Positions 6,590 to 14,851 of a DNA stretch of 21,754 bases are shown here, piece after piece (position 1 is the first letter of the stretch; every line of letters starts with the position of its first letter). The position numbers and the translations under genes are program-made. The stretch covers positions 1 through 21,754 of the forward strand of contig CAYGBW010000092.1 of NCBI GenBank assembly GCA_964348185.1, in the 5' to 3' direction. The notes below the pieces were generated by a model that was not told the DNA's origin, searched no databases, and was given only the letters and a program-made list of their open reading frames with translations. The DNA comes from CAYGBW01 sp964348185 (GTDB taxonomy: Bacteria > Desulfobacterota > BSN033 > WVXP01).

Positions 6590-7909
6590 TTGGGAAAAGC
6601 GTACAAGACACTCGAGGTCATTCCGGGTCTCTGTGATGGATGCGGTGACTGTGTCCCTGGCTGTCTAAAAGCAAAGGGCGTCAGCCGACCGATACAATCC
6701 CGAATTAAACCGATCAAGGATTTGAAGGAACCTTTCTTTGCCCCAACCATCTGTTTGCAATGCGGTGATCCCTCCTGTGTATCCGTATGCCCGTCAAATG
6801 CCCTGAACAAAAACCCCGAAACCGGGGTTGTGGACTGGGATCAGGCAAAATGTGTCAACTGCCTCCTCTGTACGTTGGCGTGCCCCTATGGAGGAATCGT
6901 CTACGACCCGGTCGATGGGCATGTCATCAAGTGCGATCACTGCGGAGGGGATCCTGCCTGTGTCAAGGTCTGCAAACCCGGGGCCTTGGTTTGTAAGGAG
7001 GAAAGCGAGATATTCAACCGGGTGGGGGATCTGGAAGACCTCTTTGTGGCCAACTCCTGTTGCCAAGGCTGCAATACGGAGATCTTGATGCGCCATGTTC
7101 TGCGTCGAGTCGGTCCCAATACGGTGGTGGCCGCACCGCCAGGATGCGTGCCCGGTGTGGGCACCGTCGGCGTGAACGGTTTGACCTGTTCAAAAGTTCC
7201 GACTTTTCACCCCCTGTTGACGAATACGGCTGCCATGCTGGCGGGAATCAAACGTTACTACACCCGAATCGGCAGGGAGGTGACCATGCTCGCCCTGGCC
7301 GGAGACGGGGGTGCAGCCGATGTTGGGTTCCAATCCCTCTCGGGAGCGGCTGAACGGGGAGAGCGGATGATCTTTGTCTGTATAGACAACGAAGGATACA
7401 TGAACACAGGAACCCAGCGATCTGGAACAACGCCCTTCGGCGCCTGGACCTCCACAACCCCGGTGGGCCCTGCCCTCCGAGGCAAAACCCGCGACCAGAA
7501 GTATCTACCCTTGATCATGGTGATGCACAAGTGCGAGTATGTGGCGACTGCATCTGTCGCCTTCTTGAAGGATTTCTACGAGAAACTCGACAGGGCCATT
7601 GAAGCGGAAAAGCGGGGAATGGCCTATATCCATGTCTTTTCCCCTTGTGTGACCGGATGGCGGTTCGACCCTTCCATGACCATCGAGGTCCAACGAATGG
7701 CCGTCGAGACCAATACCTTCCCCCTCTGGGAATACAAGAATTCAGAAGGGCGAATCCGATTCACCCACGGAATCGACAGCCCCCTTCCCGTAGAGCGCTA
7801 CCTCACCATGGTGGGGAAGTACCGCCATCTCAATCGAGAAGAAATCGCCTACATCCAAAAAAAGACCGATGAGCGGGTCGATCTCCTCAGATCCATCTCC
7901 ATCCAGTGA
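6590..7909 (+). CDS. padI: 2-oxoacid:acceptor oxidoreductase, beta subunit with N-terminal polyferredoxin domain (PadI-like)
   Basis: This 439-residue protein fuses an iron-sulfur domain to a thiamine-diphosphate beta domain. Four cysteine sets occur in the first 130 residues: C15/18/21/25, C55/58/63/67, C88/91/94/98 and C115/118/124/128, the pattern of four-cluster electron-transfer subunits. The TPP domain follows, with SCCQGC (156-161), GDGG (238-241) and CIDNEGYMNTGTQRSGTTP (264-282), the Mg/TPP site. Plain Por/Vor beta subunits lack the N-terminal clusters, so this fusion supports the PadI assignment. The start is unusual: the first usable codon after the in-frame TAA at 6575 is TTG 6590, with AAGGGAG (6576-6582) 7 nt before it. 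The nearby ATG 6585 is in another frame. The gene begins 41 nt after the flavoprotein gene. Confidence 0.88.
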   Translation: MGKAYKTLEVIPGLCDGCGDCVPGCLKAKGVSRPIQSRIKPIKDLKEPFFAPTICLQCGDPSCVSVCPSNALNKNPETGVVDWDQAKCVNCLLCTLACPYGGIVYDPVDGHVIKCDHCGGDPACVKVCKPGALVCKEESEIFNRVGDLEDLFVANSCCQGCNTEILMRHVLRRVGPNTVVAAPPGCVPGVGTVGVNGLTCSKVPTFHPLLTNTAAMLAGIKRYYTRIGREVTMLALAGDGGAADVGFQSLSGAAERGERMIFVCIDNEGYMNTGTQRSGTTPFGAWTSTTPVGPALRGKTRDQKYLPLIMVMHKCEYVATASVAFLKDFYEKLDRAIEAEKRGMAYIHVFSPCVTGWRFDPSMTIEVQRMAVETNTFPLWEYKNSEGRIRFTHGIDSPLPVERYLTMVGKYRHLNREEIAYIQKKTDERVDLLRSISIQ

Positions 7910-8055
7910 AGGAAAACTCCCCGATTCCCCAGGCCAGCAGACAAACGCTAGGGATCTCTCTCTCGGAACCGTCGATCCACGGAAGAAACCTCCAACGGAA
8001 AACGCCTTCGGGGCATTGGGGGGTATCTGGAAATGTTCAAACAAGGAAGACCCGC

Positions 8056-8955
8056 TCAATGCTTCAGCCTGGGATCGAGAGCGTCACGGAGACCGTCACC
8101 GAGCAGGTTGATGGCGAGCACAGAGACCATGATCATCAGCCCCGGAAATGTGATCATCCACCATGCGGTACGAATGTATCGGCGACCCTCACTCACCATG
8201 GCTCCCCATTCCGGCGTGGGGGGTTGAGCTCCCATTCCCAAAAAGCTCAAGGCCGCTGCGGTGAGGATGGCGTTTGCCACTTCGAGGGTGGAAACGACGA
8301 TAAACGGGGCAATGACGTTGGGGAGGATATGTCTGAACATGATGATGCCTTTTCTGCAGCCCAGTGCCCGAGCGGCCTCGACGTATTCGTTTTCTTTCGC
8401 AGATATGACACACCCCCGGACCAAACGGACGTATAGGGGGACGTCTGAAACACCCACAGCAATCATGATGTTTGTCAGGCTCGGGCCCAAAAGGGTCATG
8501 ATAACGAGGGCTAAGAGTATTCCCGGAAAGGCCAACATGATGTCGATGATTCGCATGACCACCAAGTCGAACGAACCCCCATAATACCCGGCAATCAGTC
8601 CGATGATGATTCCTATCGATCCGCCGAGGCCCACGGCAATCACTCCAACCATGAGAGATATCCGCGCCCCGAACAAAACCCGGGTGGCGATATCACGGCC
8701 CAGATCATCCGTTCCCATGAGATGTTTATTGCTCGGCGGGTGCAAGGATTCACGGGGAGACATCTTTATGGGATCATAAGGCGAGACTTTGGGTGCCAAT
8801 ATCGCCAGCGAGACCAGACAGAGCAGCATAACCGCTCCAATAAGGGCGCCGCGACTCTTCCTCAGCCGCTTTAACACCAACATTGTCGGTGTTTCCATTC
8901 TCGGTTCTTCGGCTAGACTAATCCCTGTCTCCACTGCCACCCCTGTGTTGGTCAT
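8056..8955 (-). CDS. dppC: Peptide ABC transporter permease, DppC/OppC family
   Basis: This 299-residue inner-membrane permease has the DppC/OppC layout: a soluble N-terminus of about 35 residues, a first membrane segment (GALIGAVMLLCLVSLAILAP), the periplasmic HLMGTDDLGRDIATRVLFGA motif typical of OppC-type permeases, then the BPD_transp_1 core of about five helices. The EAA loop that docks with the ATPases reads EYVEAARALGCRKGIIMFRHILPN. Its ATG overlaps the DppB stop as ATGA, so the two permeases are translationally coupled and should form the transmembrane heterodimer. It is the last gene of the minus-strand block and converges on the oxidoreductase operon. Dipeptide, oligopeptide, nickel and glutathione importers share this architecture, so the substrate is uncertain. 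Confidence 0.9.
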   Translation of the reverse strand: MTNTGVAVETGISLAEEPRMETPTMLVLKRLRKSRGALIGAVMLLCLVSLAILAPKVSPYDPIKMSPRESLHPPSNKHLMGTDDLGRDIATRVLFGARISLMVGVIAVGLGGSIGIIIGLIAGYYGGSFDLVVMRIIDIMLAFPGILLALVIMTLLGPSLTNIMIAVGVSDVPLYVRLVRGCVISAKENEYVEAARALGCRKGIIMFRHILPNVIAPFIVVSTLEVANAILTAAALSFLGMGAQPPTPEWGAMVSEGRRYIRTAWWMITFPGLMIMVSVLAINLLGDGLRDALDPRLKH

Positions 8956-9872
8956 CGGTAGCTCACCCTTGGGTCGAGGAGGGCGTAGGAAAGATCAACG
9001 AGAAGATTGACGATCACGTAGCCGAGGGCAGTTACCAGAACGATTCCCTGGACCAAGGGGATGTCGTGGACCATGATGGCCTCGATCAGCAATCTGCCGA
9101 TCCCCTCCCGACCAAAAACCGTCTCAATGATCACCGAGCCGGCAAGTAGTCTCCCAAACTGCAATCCCACCACCGTGACAACCGGAATCAAGGCGTTCTT
9201 GAGGGCATGCCGATACAGCACGAGGCTTTCTCTCTGCCCCTTGGCTCTGGCGGTGCGCACGTAGTCCTGGCTGAGCACTTCCAGCATACTGGATCGAACG
9301 AGACGAGCGACCATTCCTGCCGAATGGAACCCGAGAGCCACCGCAGGCAGGATGAGGCGGCCCAGGCCTCCTGTCCCGATGATGGGGACCCATTTCAGAT
9401 GGACGGAGAACGCAAGAATCAGCAGGAGCCCAAACCAGAACCCCGGAATGGATACACCACCCAACGCCAGCACCATTGCAGTCGTGTCGACCCAGCTCTG
9501 ATGATGGGTGGCGGAAATGACGCCCAGAAGGATGCCAATGAGCAAGGCGCACCCCAACCCCGCCACTGCCAGTTCCACGGTTGCAGGCATTTGCTGTCGT
9601 ATGAGCGTCCCTACGGGCACACCCTTGGACATGGAACGACCCAGATCTCCTTGAGCGATATTTCCGATATACCGACCGTATTGGACGTAGAGAGGGTCGT
9701 TCAACCCGAGCTCTTCTCGAAGGGCCTCTGCCCGTTCTTCCGTGAGGGCAAAACCCAGCATGATGGAGGCGGGATCTCCCGGCAAAAGATGCATCATGAA
9801 GAATACCAGGGTGACTATCCCCAGCAAAACGGGCAGGGCAGCAGTCAAACGCTTGAGGACATAGTTATTCAC
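8952..9872 (-). CDS. dppB: Peptide ABC transporter permease, DppB/OppB family
   Basis: The 306-residue product has the standard length and features of DppB. The N-terminal helix is LKRLTAALPVLLGIVTLVFF followed by MMHLLPGDPA, then a periplasmic region with LGLNDPLYVQYGRYIGNIAQ and GDLGRSM, and the transmembrane core with the EAA loop DYVRTARAKGQRESLVLYRHALKN. The end DLSYALLDPRVSYR is also typical. I place the start at GTG 9872, because the family N-terminus begins there and this gives an 8-nt overlap with the stop of the upstream M42 peptidase gene. The open frame continues upstream to 9986, but that part lies inside the peptidase gene and is not family-like. A GGAAG site lies upstream at modest spacing. 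The overlap suggests coupled expression of hydrolase and transporter. Confidence 0.9.
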   Translation of the reverse strand: MNNYVLKRLTAALPVLLGIVTLVFFMMHLLPGDPASIMLGFALTEERAEALREELGLNDPLYVQYGRYIGNIAQGDLGRSMSKGVPVGTLIRQQMPATVELAVAGLGCALLIGILLGVISATHHQSWVDTTAMVLALGGVSIPGFWFGLLLILAFSVHLKWVPIIGTGGLGRLILPAVALGFHSAGMVARLVRSSMLEVLSQDYVRTARAKGQRESLVLYRHALKNALIPVVTVVGLQFGRLLAGSVIIETVFGREGIGRLLIEAIMVHDIPLVQGIVLVTALGYVIVNLLVDLSYALLDPRVSYR

Positions 9873-10953
9873 AATACCTGCTTCTTCCTTGAACGAACTT
9901 CTGAAGCAACGTTGCGACGGCGCGCAGGTCTCGTTCGTCCACCATTTCGAAAGGGGAATGCGTGTACGCAGCAGGAAAAGCAACAAGGGCCGAGGTTATT
10001 CCGTGCTCGATAAAACGCAGTCCGTCACTTGCATAGGATCCATCGACGCCGTATGATGCCCTCTGGACTTTGACGCCGTTTGCCTTTGCACATCCCTCCA
10101 GGGCCTGCACCAACCTGATGTCGTAATGCGCAGCATTGTCCTTAACCACCAACACCACACCGTCACCCATTCGCACGGGGACATCCACCTCAGAGACGGC
10201 GGGACAATCGCAGCTCAAGCCGATATCGACGACGATCGCCAGGTCAAAATCATACCGCGACGCGAGAGCCGCGGCACCGAGGGCATTGCATTCTTCCATA
10301 GCTGTTGCGGCAAGCCACAGCTCACAATCTGGTTCGTCCGGCCCCAACTCCGCTAGGATTGTTTCCAACACGGCTAACCCCGCCCGGTCGTCCATGGCCT
10401 TACCGACGATTCGATGCCCCATTTGTCGGGTGGGAGGGTTCCACAGGATCGGGGTACCCGGGAGAATTCCCCTGGCCTCACATTCCTCTCGAGTATTACA
10501 CCCGATGTCGACCCAGAAATCACGCCATCGGATCTCGCTCTCGGCTCTCTGCTCCTGGGTTGTGACATGGCCTGTCACGGTGGTGAATACACCCTCGAGA
10601 GGTCCTTTTTCAGCAAGAACCAGGGCGGGTTGTCCGGCGATATGAAGTCCCATTCGGCGAAGGGGGCGGCCTTCCTTGTCGGGCATTCCGGGCCCTATGC
10701 TACAGAGTCCCTGCTCCGACACGGATTTCACCACGAAAGAGACTTCATCGGCATGGGCAGCGAGGACCACTTTTGGCCCTGAACCGCTGACCCGGACCAG
10801 GAGTGTCCCGGGTGGAACGATGGAGGATTCGATATCACGTAAACCGCTCCATCGCTCTTTGAGCCACGCGTTGAATTCCGATTCGTGGCCCAGGGGACCT
10901 GGCTTTTCAGATAGAGCTTTTAGACGTTCGAAAATGGTGGGCCCTATGGTCAT
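9865..10953 (-). CDS. M42 family metallopeptidase (glutamyl aminopeptidase/FrvX-like)
   Basis: This 362-residue protein is a cytoplasmic co-catalytic metallopeptidase of family M42, which trims N-terminal residues from peptides and usually assembles as a dodecameric shell. The metal-binding set is complete: AAHADEV (H67, D69), GKAMDDRAG (D188/D189), AMEECNALGA (E220/E221, catalytic base and ligand), VVDIG (D243) and THSPFEMV (H332). Length is normal. The gene starts 31 nt after the upstream AspA/AstE-type gene and its stop overlaps dppB by 8 nt, so it lies inside a transporter operon. This context suggests it hydrolyses an imported peptide or amide, possibly after the neighbouring deacylases act. 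No strong ribosome site precedes ATG 10953, so translation may depend on coupling. M42 members vary in specificity, and some have been named endoglucanases on weak evidence. Confidence 0.88.
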   Translation of the reverse strand: MTIGPTIFERLKALSEKPGPLGHESEFNAWLKERWSGLRDIESSIVPPGTLLVRVSGSGPKVVLAAHADEVSFVVKSVSEQGLCSIGPGMPDKEGRPLRRMGLHIAGQPALVLAEKGPLEGVFTTVTGHVTTQEQRAESEIRWRDFWVDIGCNTREECEARGILPGTPILWNPPTRQMGHRIVGKAMDDRAGLAVLETILAELGPDEPDCELWLAATAMEECNALGAAALASRYDFDLAIVVDIGLSCDCPAVSEVDVPVRMGDGVVLVVKDNAAHYDIRLVQALEGCAKANGVKVQRASYGVDGSYASDGLRFIEHGITSALVAFPAAYTHSPFEMVDERDLRAVATLLQKFVQGRSRYCE

Positions 10954-10984
10954 ATTCTTAAAGGATTCGCAGAATGGATGTGAG

Positions 10985-11893
10985 CTAGGAGGCTATCTGA
11001 TATATGATTGCATCCTTCCTCGCTGCTGGGGTCGTTACGATGGCAATCACATACGCATCACACGGGGCCTGCAGGATCTCGACCGTATCCCCATACCAGT
11101 CCCTCAAGATGCCAATTTCCTGCCCCTTGGAAACGCGCTGACCCAATTTTAAGAGAGGATAGAAAACGCCCTCCTGAGAGACCCTCCAAAAATCAGAGGT
11201 GAGTTCCTTCGTCTCCTCCCTGCGTACGATTTCCCCGTCCATCATCCCCATCCACTTGAGCACATTGCCGAGTCCTTTGAGATGGGATTGGACGGATTCT
11301 TCTGCCAGGAGGCCCTCTCCCCCGGCCTCCGCCAGAATTGAGGGGATGCCAGCCGTCTGCGCAGCCCGATTGAGGGACATTCCATACGAAGGGCCCGGTG
11401 TACTGGCGAATTCGACGAGAAAGGGGAAGTCGTAAACCCGTCCGAGTTCACGACACCGCTCATCAACCGTTCTGTTACCAGAGGATCCGATACCGGTATA
11501 AGGGATAAGAGCCTCGAAGATGTCTCCCCCGTGCACGTTCAGGACGCAGTCAGCCCCCTTGACAACCCTGCTATAGACGAAATGGACCAGGAAGTCAGAG
11601 TAGGTTCCCTCCGGATCCCCTGGGAACAAACGGTTTAGGTTCTTTCCATCGACAGGACACAGAGCCTCACACCGCCCCATGAAACCGGGCATGTTGCAGA
11701 TCGGAACGAGGCGGAGTCTGCCACGGAGTGTATCCGGATCTACCTGTTGAGAAAGACGGATGGTGGCCTCAATCCCCGCGTACTCAGCCCCATGAACGCC
11801 AGCGACCACAGCCAGGGTCGGTCCATCCGTGGCTCCGGTTATTTCGATGTAAGGCACCCGGATTTCCTCGCCCCTGTGGGATGCCCTCAGCAT
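10985..11893 (-). CDS. Succinylglutamate desuccinylase/aspartoacylase-family zinc hydrolase (copy 1)
   Basis: This 302-residue protein belongs to the AstE/AspA branch of M14-type zinc hydrolases, which cleave N-acyl groups from amino acids. Zinc ligands are visible in AGVHGAEYAG (H34, E37) and LNVHGGD (H121). The substrate loop DGKNLNRLFPG (82-92) matches the family NLNR motif, and the probable catalytic glutamate is E189 in SILAEAGGEG. The last 70 or so residues form the C-terminal barrel-sandwich domain found in this family (EGVFYPLLKLGQRVSKGQ). ATG 11893 is preferred because AGAGGG lies 8 nt upstream; an in-frame TTG at 11920 would add nine basic residues of no family value. It lies between the binding-protein gene and the M42 peptidase. 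Acyl specificity (succinyl, acetyl, other) is unknown. Confidence 0.85.
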   Translation of the reverse strand: MLRASHRGEEIRVPYIEITGATDGPTLAVVAGVHGAEYAGIEATIRLSQQVDPDTLRGRLRLVPICNMPGFMGRCEALCPVDGKNLNRLFPGDPEGTYSDFLVHFVYSRVVKGADCVLNVHGGDIFEALIPYTGIGSSGNRTVDERCRELGRVYDFPFLVEFASTPGPSYGMSLNRAAQTAGIPSILAEAGGEGLLAEESVQSHLKGLGNVLKWMGMMDGEIVRREETKELTSDFWRVSQEGVFYPLLKLGQRVSKGQEIGILRDWYGDTVEILQAPCDAYVIAIVTTPAARKDAIIYQIAS

Positions 11894-12021
11894 CGTTTTT
11901 TCCCTCTTTCCCCTACCCAAAGTTGTCCTCAGCCTTCCCGAGCACCCCTATTGAGCAATTTCAAATCAGGATGCCAGTCACCGGTCTCTCCTTCGAGATA
12001 CGGCGACAATCGAACTCACGA

Positions 12022-13623
12022 CTACTTAAGGCTCACATCAAACAGAACCGGGTACTGGCCTCGATCGAGTCGATACCCCTCTATGTTCGCTTTGAGTCCA
12101 TCGTGCTGACGACGAGCGTATACGGGGACGATCAGGGCCTGGGACATGATCTCTTCCTGTATCTTGAAATAGAGCTGCTTTCTCCGGTCCCCATCGGGTT
12201 CACCGAGTGCATCCATCAACATCTCATCCAGCGCATCGTCCTTGTACCTGGATATTGCGAATCCCGTTCCCACGTTGGACGAGTGATATAGGAGACGGAG
12301 AACGTCTGGGTCGCTGTAGGCAAACCAGGTCGAGGCCATGGCGTATGTGTCGCCTTTGCGAGTAATCTGCCATAAGATGTCGCTGGTAACGATGCGTGCA
12401 TCAACAGCAATACCAATTTCCCGCATCTGGCCCTGAAAGAATTCACCCCGACGGTTGTCGAATAGGTCGCTGAGATCGAACTTCAGGGGCTTCCCATCTT
12501 TCTCTCTGATGCCTGTGCGTTTGTTCATCACCCAGCCGGCCTCATCCAATAGGGCACCTGCCTTTTCGGGGTCATAGCCATACATCTTTTCCACAGCTGG
12601 ATTGTACGCCCATGTCGTTGGTCCCAACGGCCCGTATATCGGAGTAACGAGGCCCTGGTACGTGGTCTTGGCCAAGAGGGGGGAATCGAAGCCGTAGAGC
12701 ATTGCTCTTCTCACCCGGATATCAGACAGGATGGGGTGTTCAACATTCATCCAGAAAATGACGGGGCAACCGGGCACATCCCCGAAAACGACTTGGAAGT
12801 CTTTTGCTGACTGGAGTCTTTGGACGCCCTCTTCGGAGAGCTCTAAGACAATGTCAGATTCTCCTGTCTCAAGCGTCGCAGCCCGTGTCGAGTCCTCTGG
12901 AATCGTTAGAAAGACGATCTGTTCGAGAAAGGCCCGTCCCGAATGCTTGAATACCGGGCTGGCCCATTCATAATCGTCGTTCCGAACGACCGTCACTCGG
13001 TCCTGGGCTGTCCATTCTTTGAAAATGAAAGGGCCGGTTCCGACAGGATGGCGACCGAAGTCATCGGGGCCCCATTTTTCTGCAGCAGTCGGCGATACCA
13101 TACTCAAGTAGGCCTGACTCAGACTATCCAAAAGGGCCGTAGGGGCAATCGGTTTGGAGAATTTGGCCTCGACGGTAACCTCATCCAGAGCTCGAGATGT
13201 CTCGTACGGTCCGATGGCCTCTGCCGCAAATTTGGACTTTGTCTTGGGATCGACCATGCGGTTCAGATTATAGACAACCGCCTCAGCATCGAAGGGTGTG
13301 CCATCGTGGAACTTGACCCCCTCCCGGAGCTTGAAGGTGAACACCGTCCCTGACGTATTCCACGACCAGCCTGTTGCCAGTCCCGGCTTATAGGTATTGT
13401 CGATGTCCTTGTATACCAGGGTGTCAAAAACGTTCATGATAATCGTATACGCGCGCCTTGCGCCGGTCACGTGAGGATCGAGTGTGTCGGCACTCCCCTT
13501 CATCGCGATTTTCAGGATCCCTCCATACTGCGGGCCCTCCTTGGCAAAGGCCGTGAAGGCAGTAGTACAGAGAAGTCCCAGGCATATCAGGGTGACTAAC
13601 ATAAAGCGTGTTTGGAATTTCAT
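12022..13623 (-). CDS. dppA: Periplasmic solute-binding protein of a peptide ABC transporter (SBP family 5, DppA/OppA-like)
   Basis: This 533-residue binding protein has an N-terminal signal peptide (basic MKFQTR, then hydrophobic FMLVTLICLGLL) with a probable signal peptidase I site after AFA at residue 27. The internal cysteine is not in a proper lipobox. The mature protein starts PQYGGILKIAM and contains the SBP_bac_5 signature region (VFTFKLREGVKFHDGTPF, then DAEAVVYNLNRM), the core GRHPVGTGPFIFKEW and the C-terminal SQALIVPVYAR. It would capture substrate in the periplasm for DppBCDF. ATG 13623 is well supported by a GGAGGAGGA stretch directly upstream; the frame continues to 13689 but that codon lies inside the candidate -35 element. 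The family binds peptides, but also nickel, heme, opines, bile acids and sugars, so the ligand is not predictable here. Confidence 0.9.
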   Translation of the reverse strand: MKFQTRFMLVTLICLGLLCTTAFTAFAKEGPQYGGILKIAMKGSADTLDPHVTGARRAYTIIMNVFDTLVYKDIDNTYKPGLATGWSWNTSGTVFTFKLREGVKFHDGTPFDAEAVVYNLNRMVDPKTKSKFAAEAIGPYETSRALDEVTVEAKFSKPIAPTALLDSLSQAYLSMVSPTAAEKWGPDDFGRHPVGTGPFIFKEWTAQDRVTVVRNDDYEWASPVFKHSGRAFLEQIVFLTIPEDSTRAATLETGESDIVLELSEEGVQRLQSAKDFQVVFGDVPGCPVIFWMNVEHPILSDIRVRRAMLYGFDSPLLAKTTYQGLVTPIYGPLGPTTWAYNPAVEKMYGYDPEKAGALLDEAGWVMNKRTGIREKDGKPLKFDLSDLFDNRRGEFFQGQMREIGIAVDARIVTSDILWQITRKGDTYAMASTWFAYSDPDVLRLLYHSSNVGTGFAISRYKDDALDEMLMDALGEPDGDRRKQLYFKIQEEIMSQALIVPVYARRQHDGLKANIEGYRLDRGQYPVLFDVSLK

Positions 13624-13660
13624 TTTCCTCCTCCTCTCTTGAGTTCTCAAATCCACCCCT

Positions 13661-13689
13661 TTTCTAGCGTGGCCCCCTTTGGTTGTCAA
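13661..13689 (-). promoter_or_regulatory. Candidate sigma-70 promoter for the dppA-deacylase-M42-dppBC group
   Basis: On the minus strand a perfect TTGACA (complement 13684-13689) is followed after exactly 17 nt by TAGAAA (complement 13661-13666). The predicted start near 13654 gives a leader of about 30 nt with the GGAGGAGGA ribosome site. It lies between dppF and dppA, so the binding protein and downstream genes may be expressed more strongly than the ATPases. Confidence 0.5.
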
Positions 13690-13727
13690 GAAAAAAATTT
13701 CTATCGGTCTTAGGAGGCAGTCCTGGG

Positions 13728-14774
13728 TCAGGTTGGGGGCGTGTCCCTCTCACCTTTTCTCAGGTGGCACGAGACGGAGTGACCCCCTCCCATGTCAATG
13801 AGTGGCGGCTCCTCAGTGGTGCAGATCGTCTCGACATAGGGGCATCGGGTGTGAAACCGACATCCTTTCGGAGGGTCTATGGGGCTGGGTACATCTCCCT
13901 CAAGGAGAATCCGTTTTCTCCGCACCGTCGGATCGGCAACGGGAATGGCTGAGAGGAGGGCTTCTGTGTACGGGTGTTGAGGCCTGTTATAGATATCGCG
14001 TTTTTCTGCTATCTCAACGATTTTGCCAAGATACATCACCGCTACCCGATTGCTTATATGCTTTATCAGGCTCAAGTCATGGGAGATAAAGAGATAGGTG
14101 AGGCCGAATTCCTGCTGTAAGTCCTGGAGAAGGTTCACGACCTGTGCCTGGATCGACACATCAAGAGCAGATACGGGCTCATCGCAGATGATGAGCTTTG
14201 GATGCAAGGCCAGCGCTCTGGCAACCCCTATTCTCTGCCTCTGGCCCCCGCTGAATTCATGAGGATATCTTTTTGCATGAAACGGGTTTAACCCGACAAC
14301 ATCCAGAAGCTCTCTTACTTTCCTTTCCTTCTCCCTACCACTCGCAACCCGGTGTGTTTGCAAGGCTTCGCCGATAATGCCTCCAACTGTCATCCTGGGA
14401 TTCAAACATCCATAGGGATCCTGAAAGATGATCTGCATGTCCTTTCTCAACGTCCGTATCTCCTCCTGCGCAAGGGACGTGATATCCATACCTTCCAGGT
14501 AGATCTTCCCTGCAGTCGGCTCGATGAGTCTCAAGACGAGTCGTCCTGTTGTGGATTTCCCGCACCCACTCTCGCCCACCAACCCCAGGGTCTCCCCCCT
14601 TTCTATGGAGAAGTCCACCCCATCGACTGCTTTGACCTGGCTCACCGCCTTCGAAAAGATAACCCCCCTTGTTACCGGAAAGTATTTGAAGAGGCCTCTG
14701 ACCTCAAGCAGAATTCTTGTGTCCATGGATGAAGTTTTCGATCCCTCTCCCGTGTTTTCCAACACCTTGTTCAT
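13728..14774 (-). CDS. dppF: Peptide ABC transporter ATP-binding protein, DppF/OppF family
   Basis: This 348-residue ATPase energises the peptide importer together with DppD. All nucleotide-binding motifs are intact: Walker A GESGCGKST (67-75), Q-loop IIFQDPYGCLNPRM, signature SGGQRQRIGVARAL, Walker B LIICDEPVSALDV and switch histidine in LFISHDLSLI. The C-terminal oligopeptide/dipeptide extension is present, with the cysteine-containing GCRFHTRCPYVETIC. The insert before Walker A (YFPVTRGVIFSKAVSQVKAV) is typical of the F-type subunit and separates it from DppD. ATG 14774 has AAGGG about 9 nt upstream; an internal ATG at 14726 is also possible. It follows dppD after a 77-nt gap. Confidence 0.92.
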   Translation of the reverse strand: MNKVLENTGEGSKTSSMDTRILLEVRGLFKYFPVTRGVIFSKAVSQVKAVDGVDFSIERGETLGLVGESGCGKSTTGRLVLRLIEPTAGKIYLEGMDITSLAQEEIRTLRKDMQIIFQDPYGCLNPRMTVGGIIGEALQTHRVASGREKERKVRELLDVVGLNPFHAKRYPHEFSGGQRQRIGVARALALHPKLIICDEPVSALDVSIQAQVVNLLQDLQQEFGLTYLFISHDLSLIKHISNRVAVMYLGKIVEIAEKRDIYNRPQHPYTEALLSAIPVADPTVRRKRILLEGDVPSPIDPPKGCRFHTRCPYVETICTTEEPPLIDMGGGHSVSCHLRKGERDTPPT

Positions 14775-14851
14775 ACCGGGATCCCTTCTCGATTCGTATC
14801 ACTGAAGGCTACAGAGGGGATATTCACGCTCAAGTCCCTCTCGTGTGTTGC

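Noticed and set aside
9207..10013. 268-residue + strand open frame
   Set aside because: It is antisense to dppB and the end of the M42 gene and its composition is that of a shadow frame.
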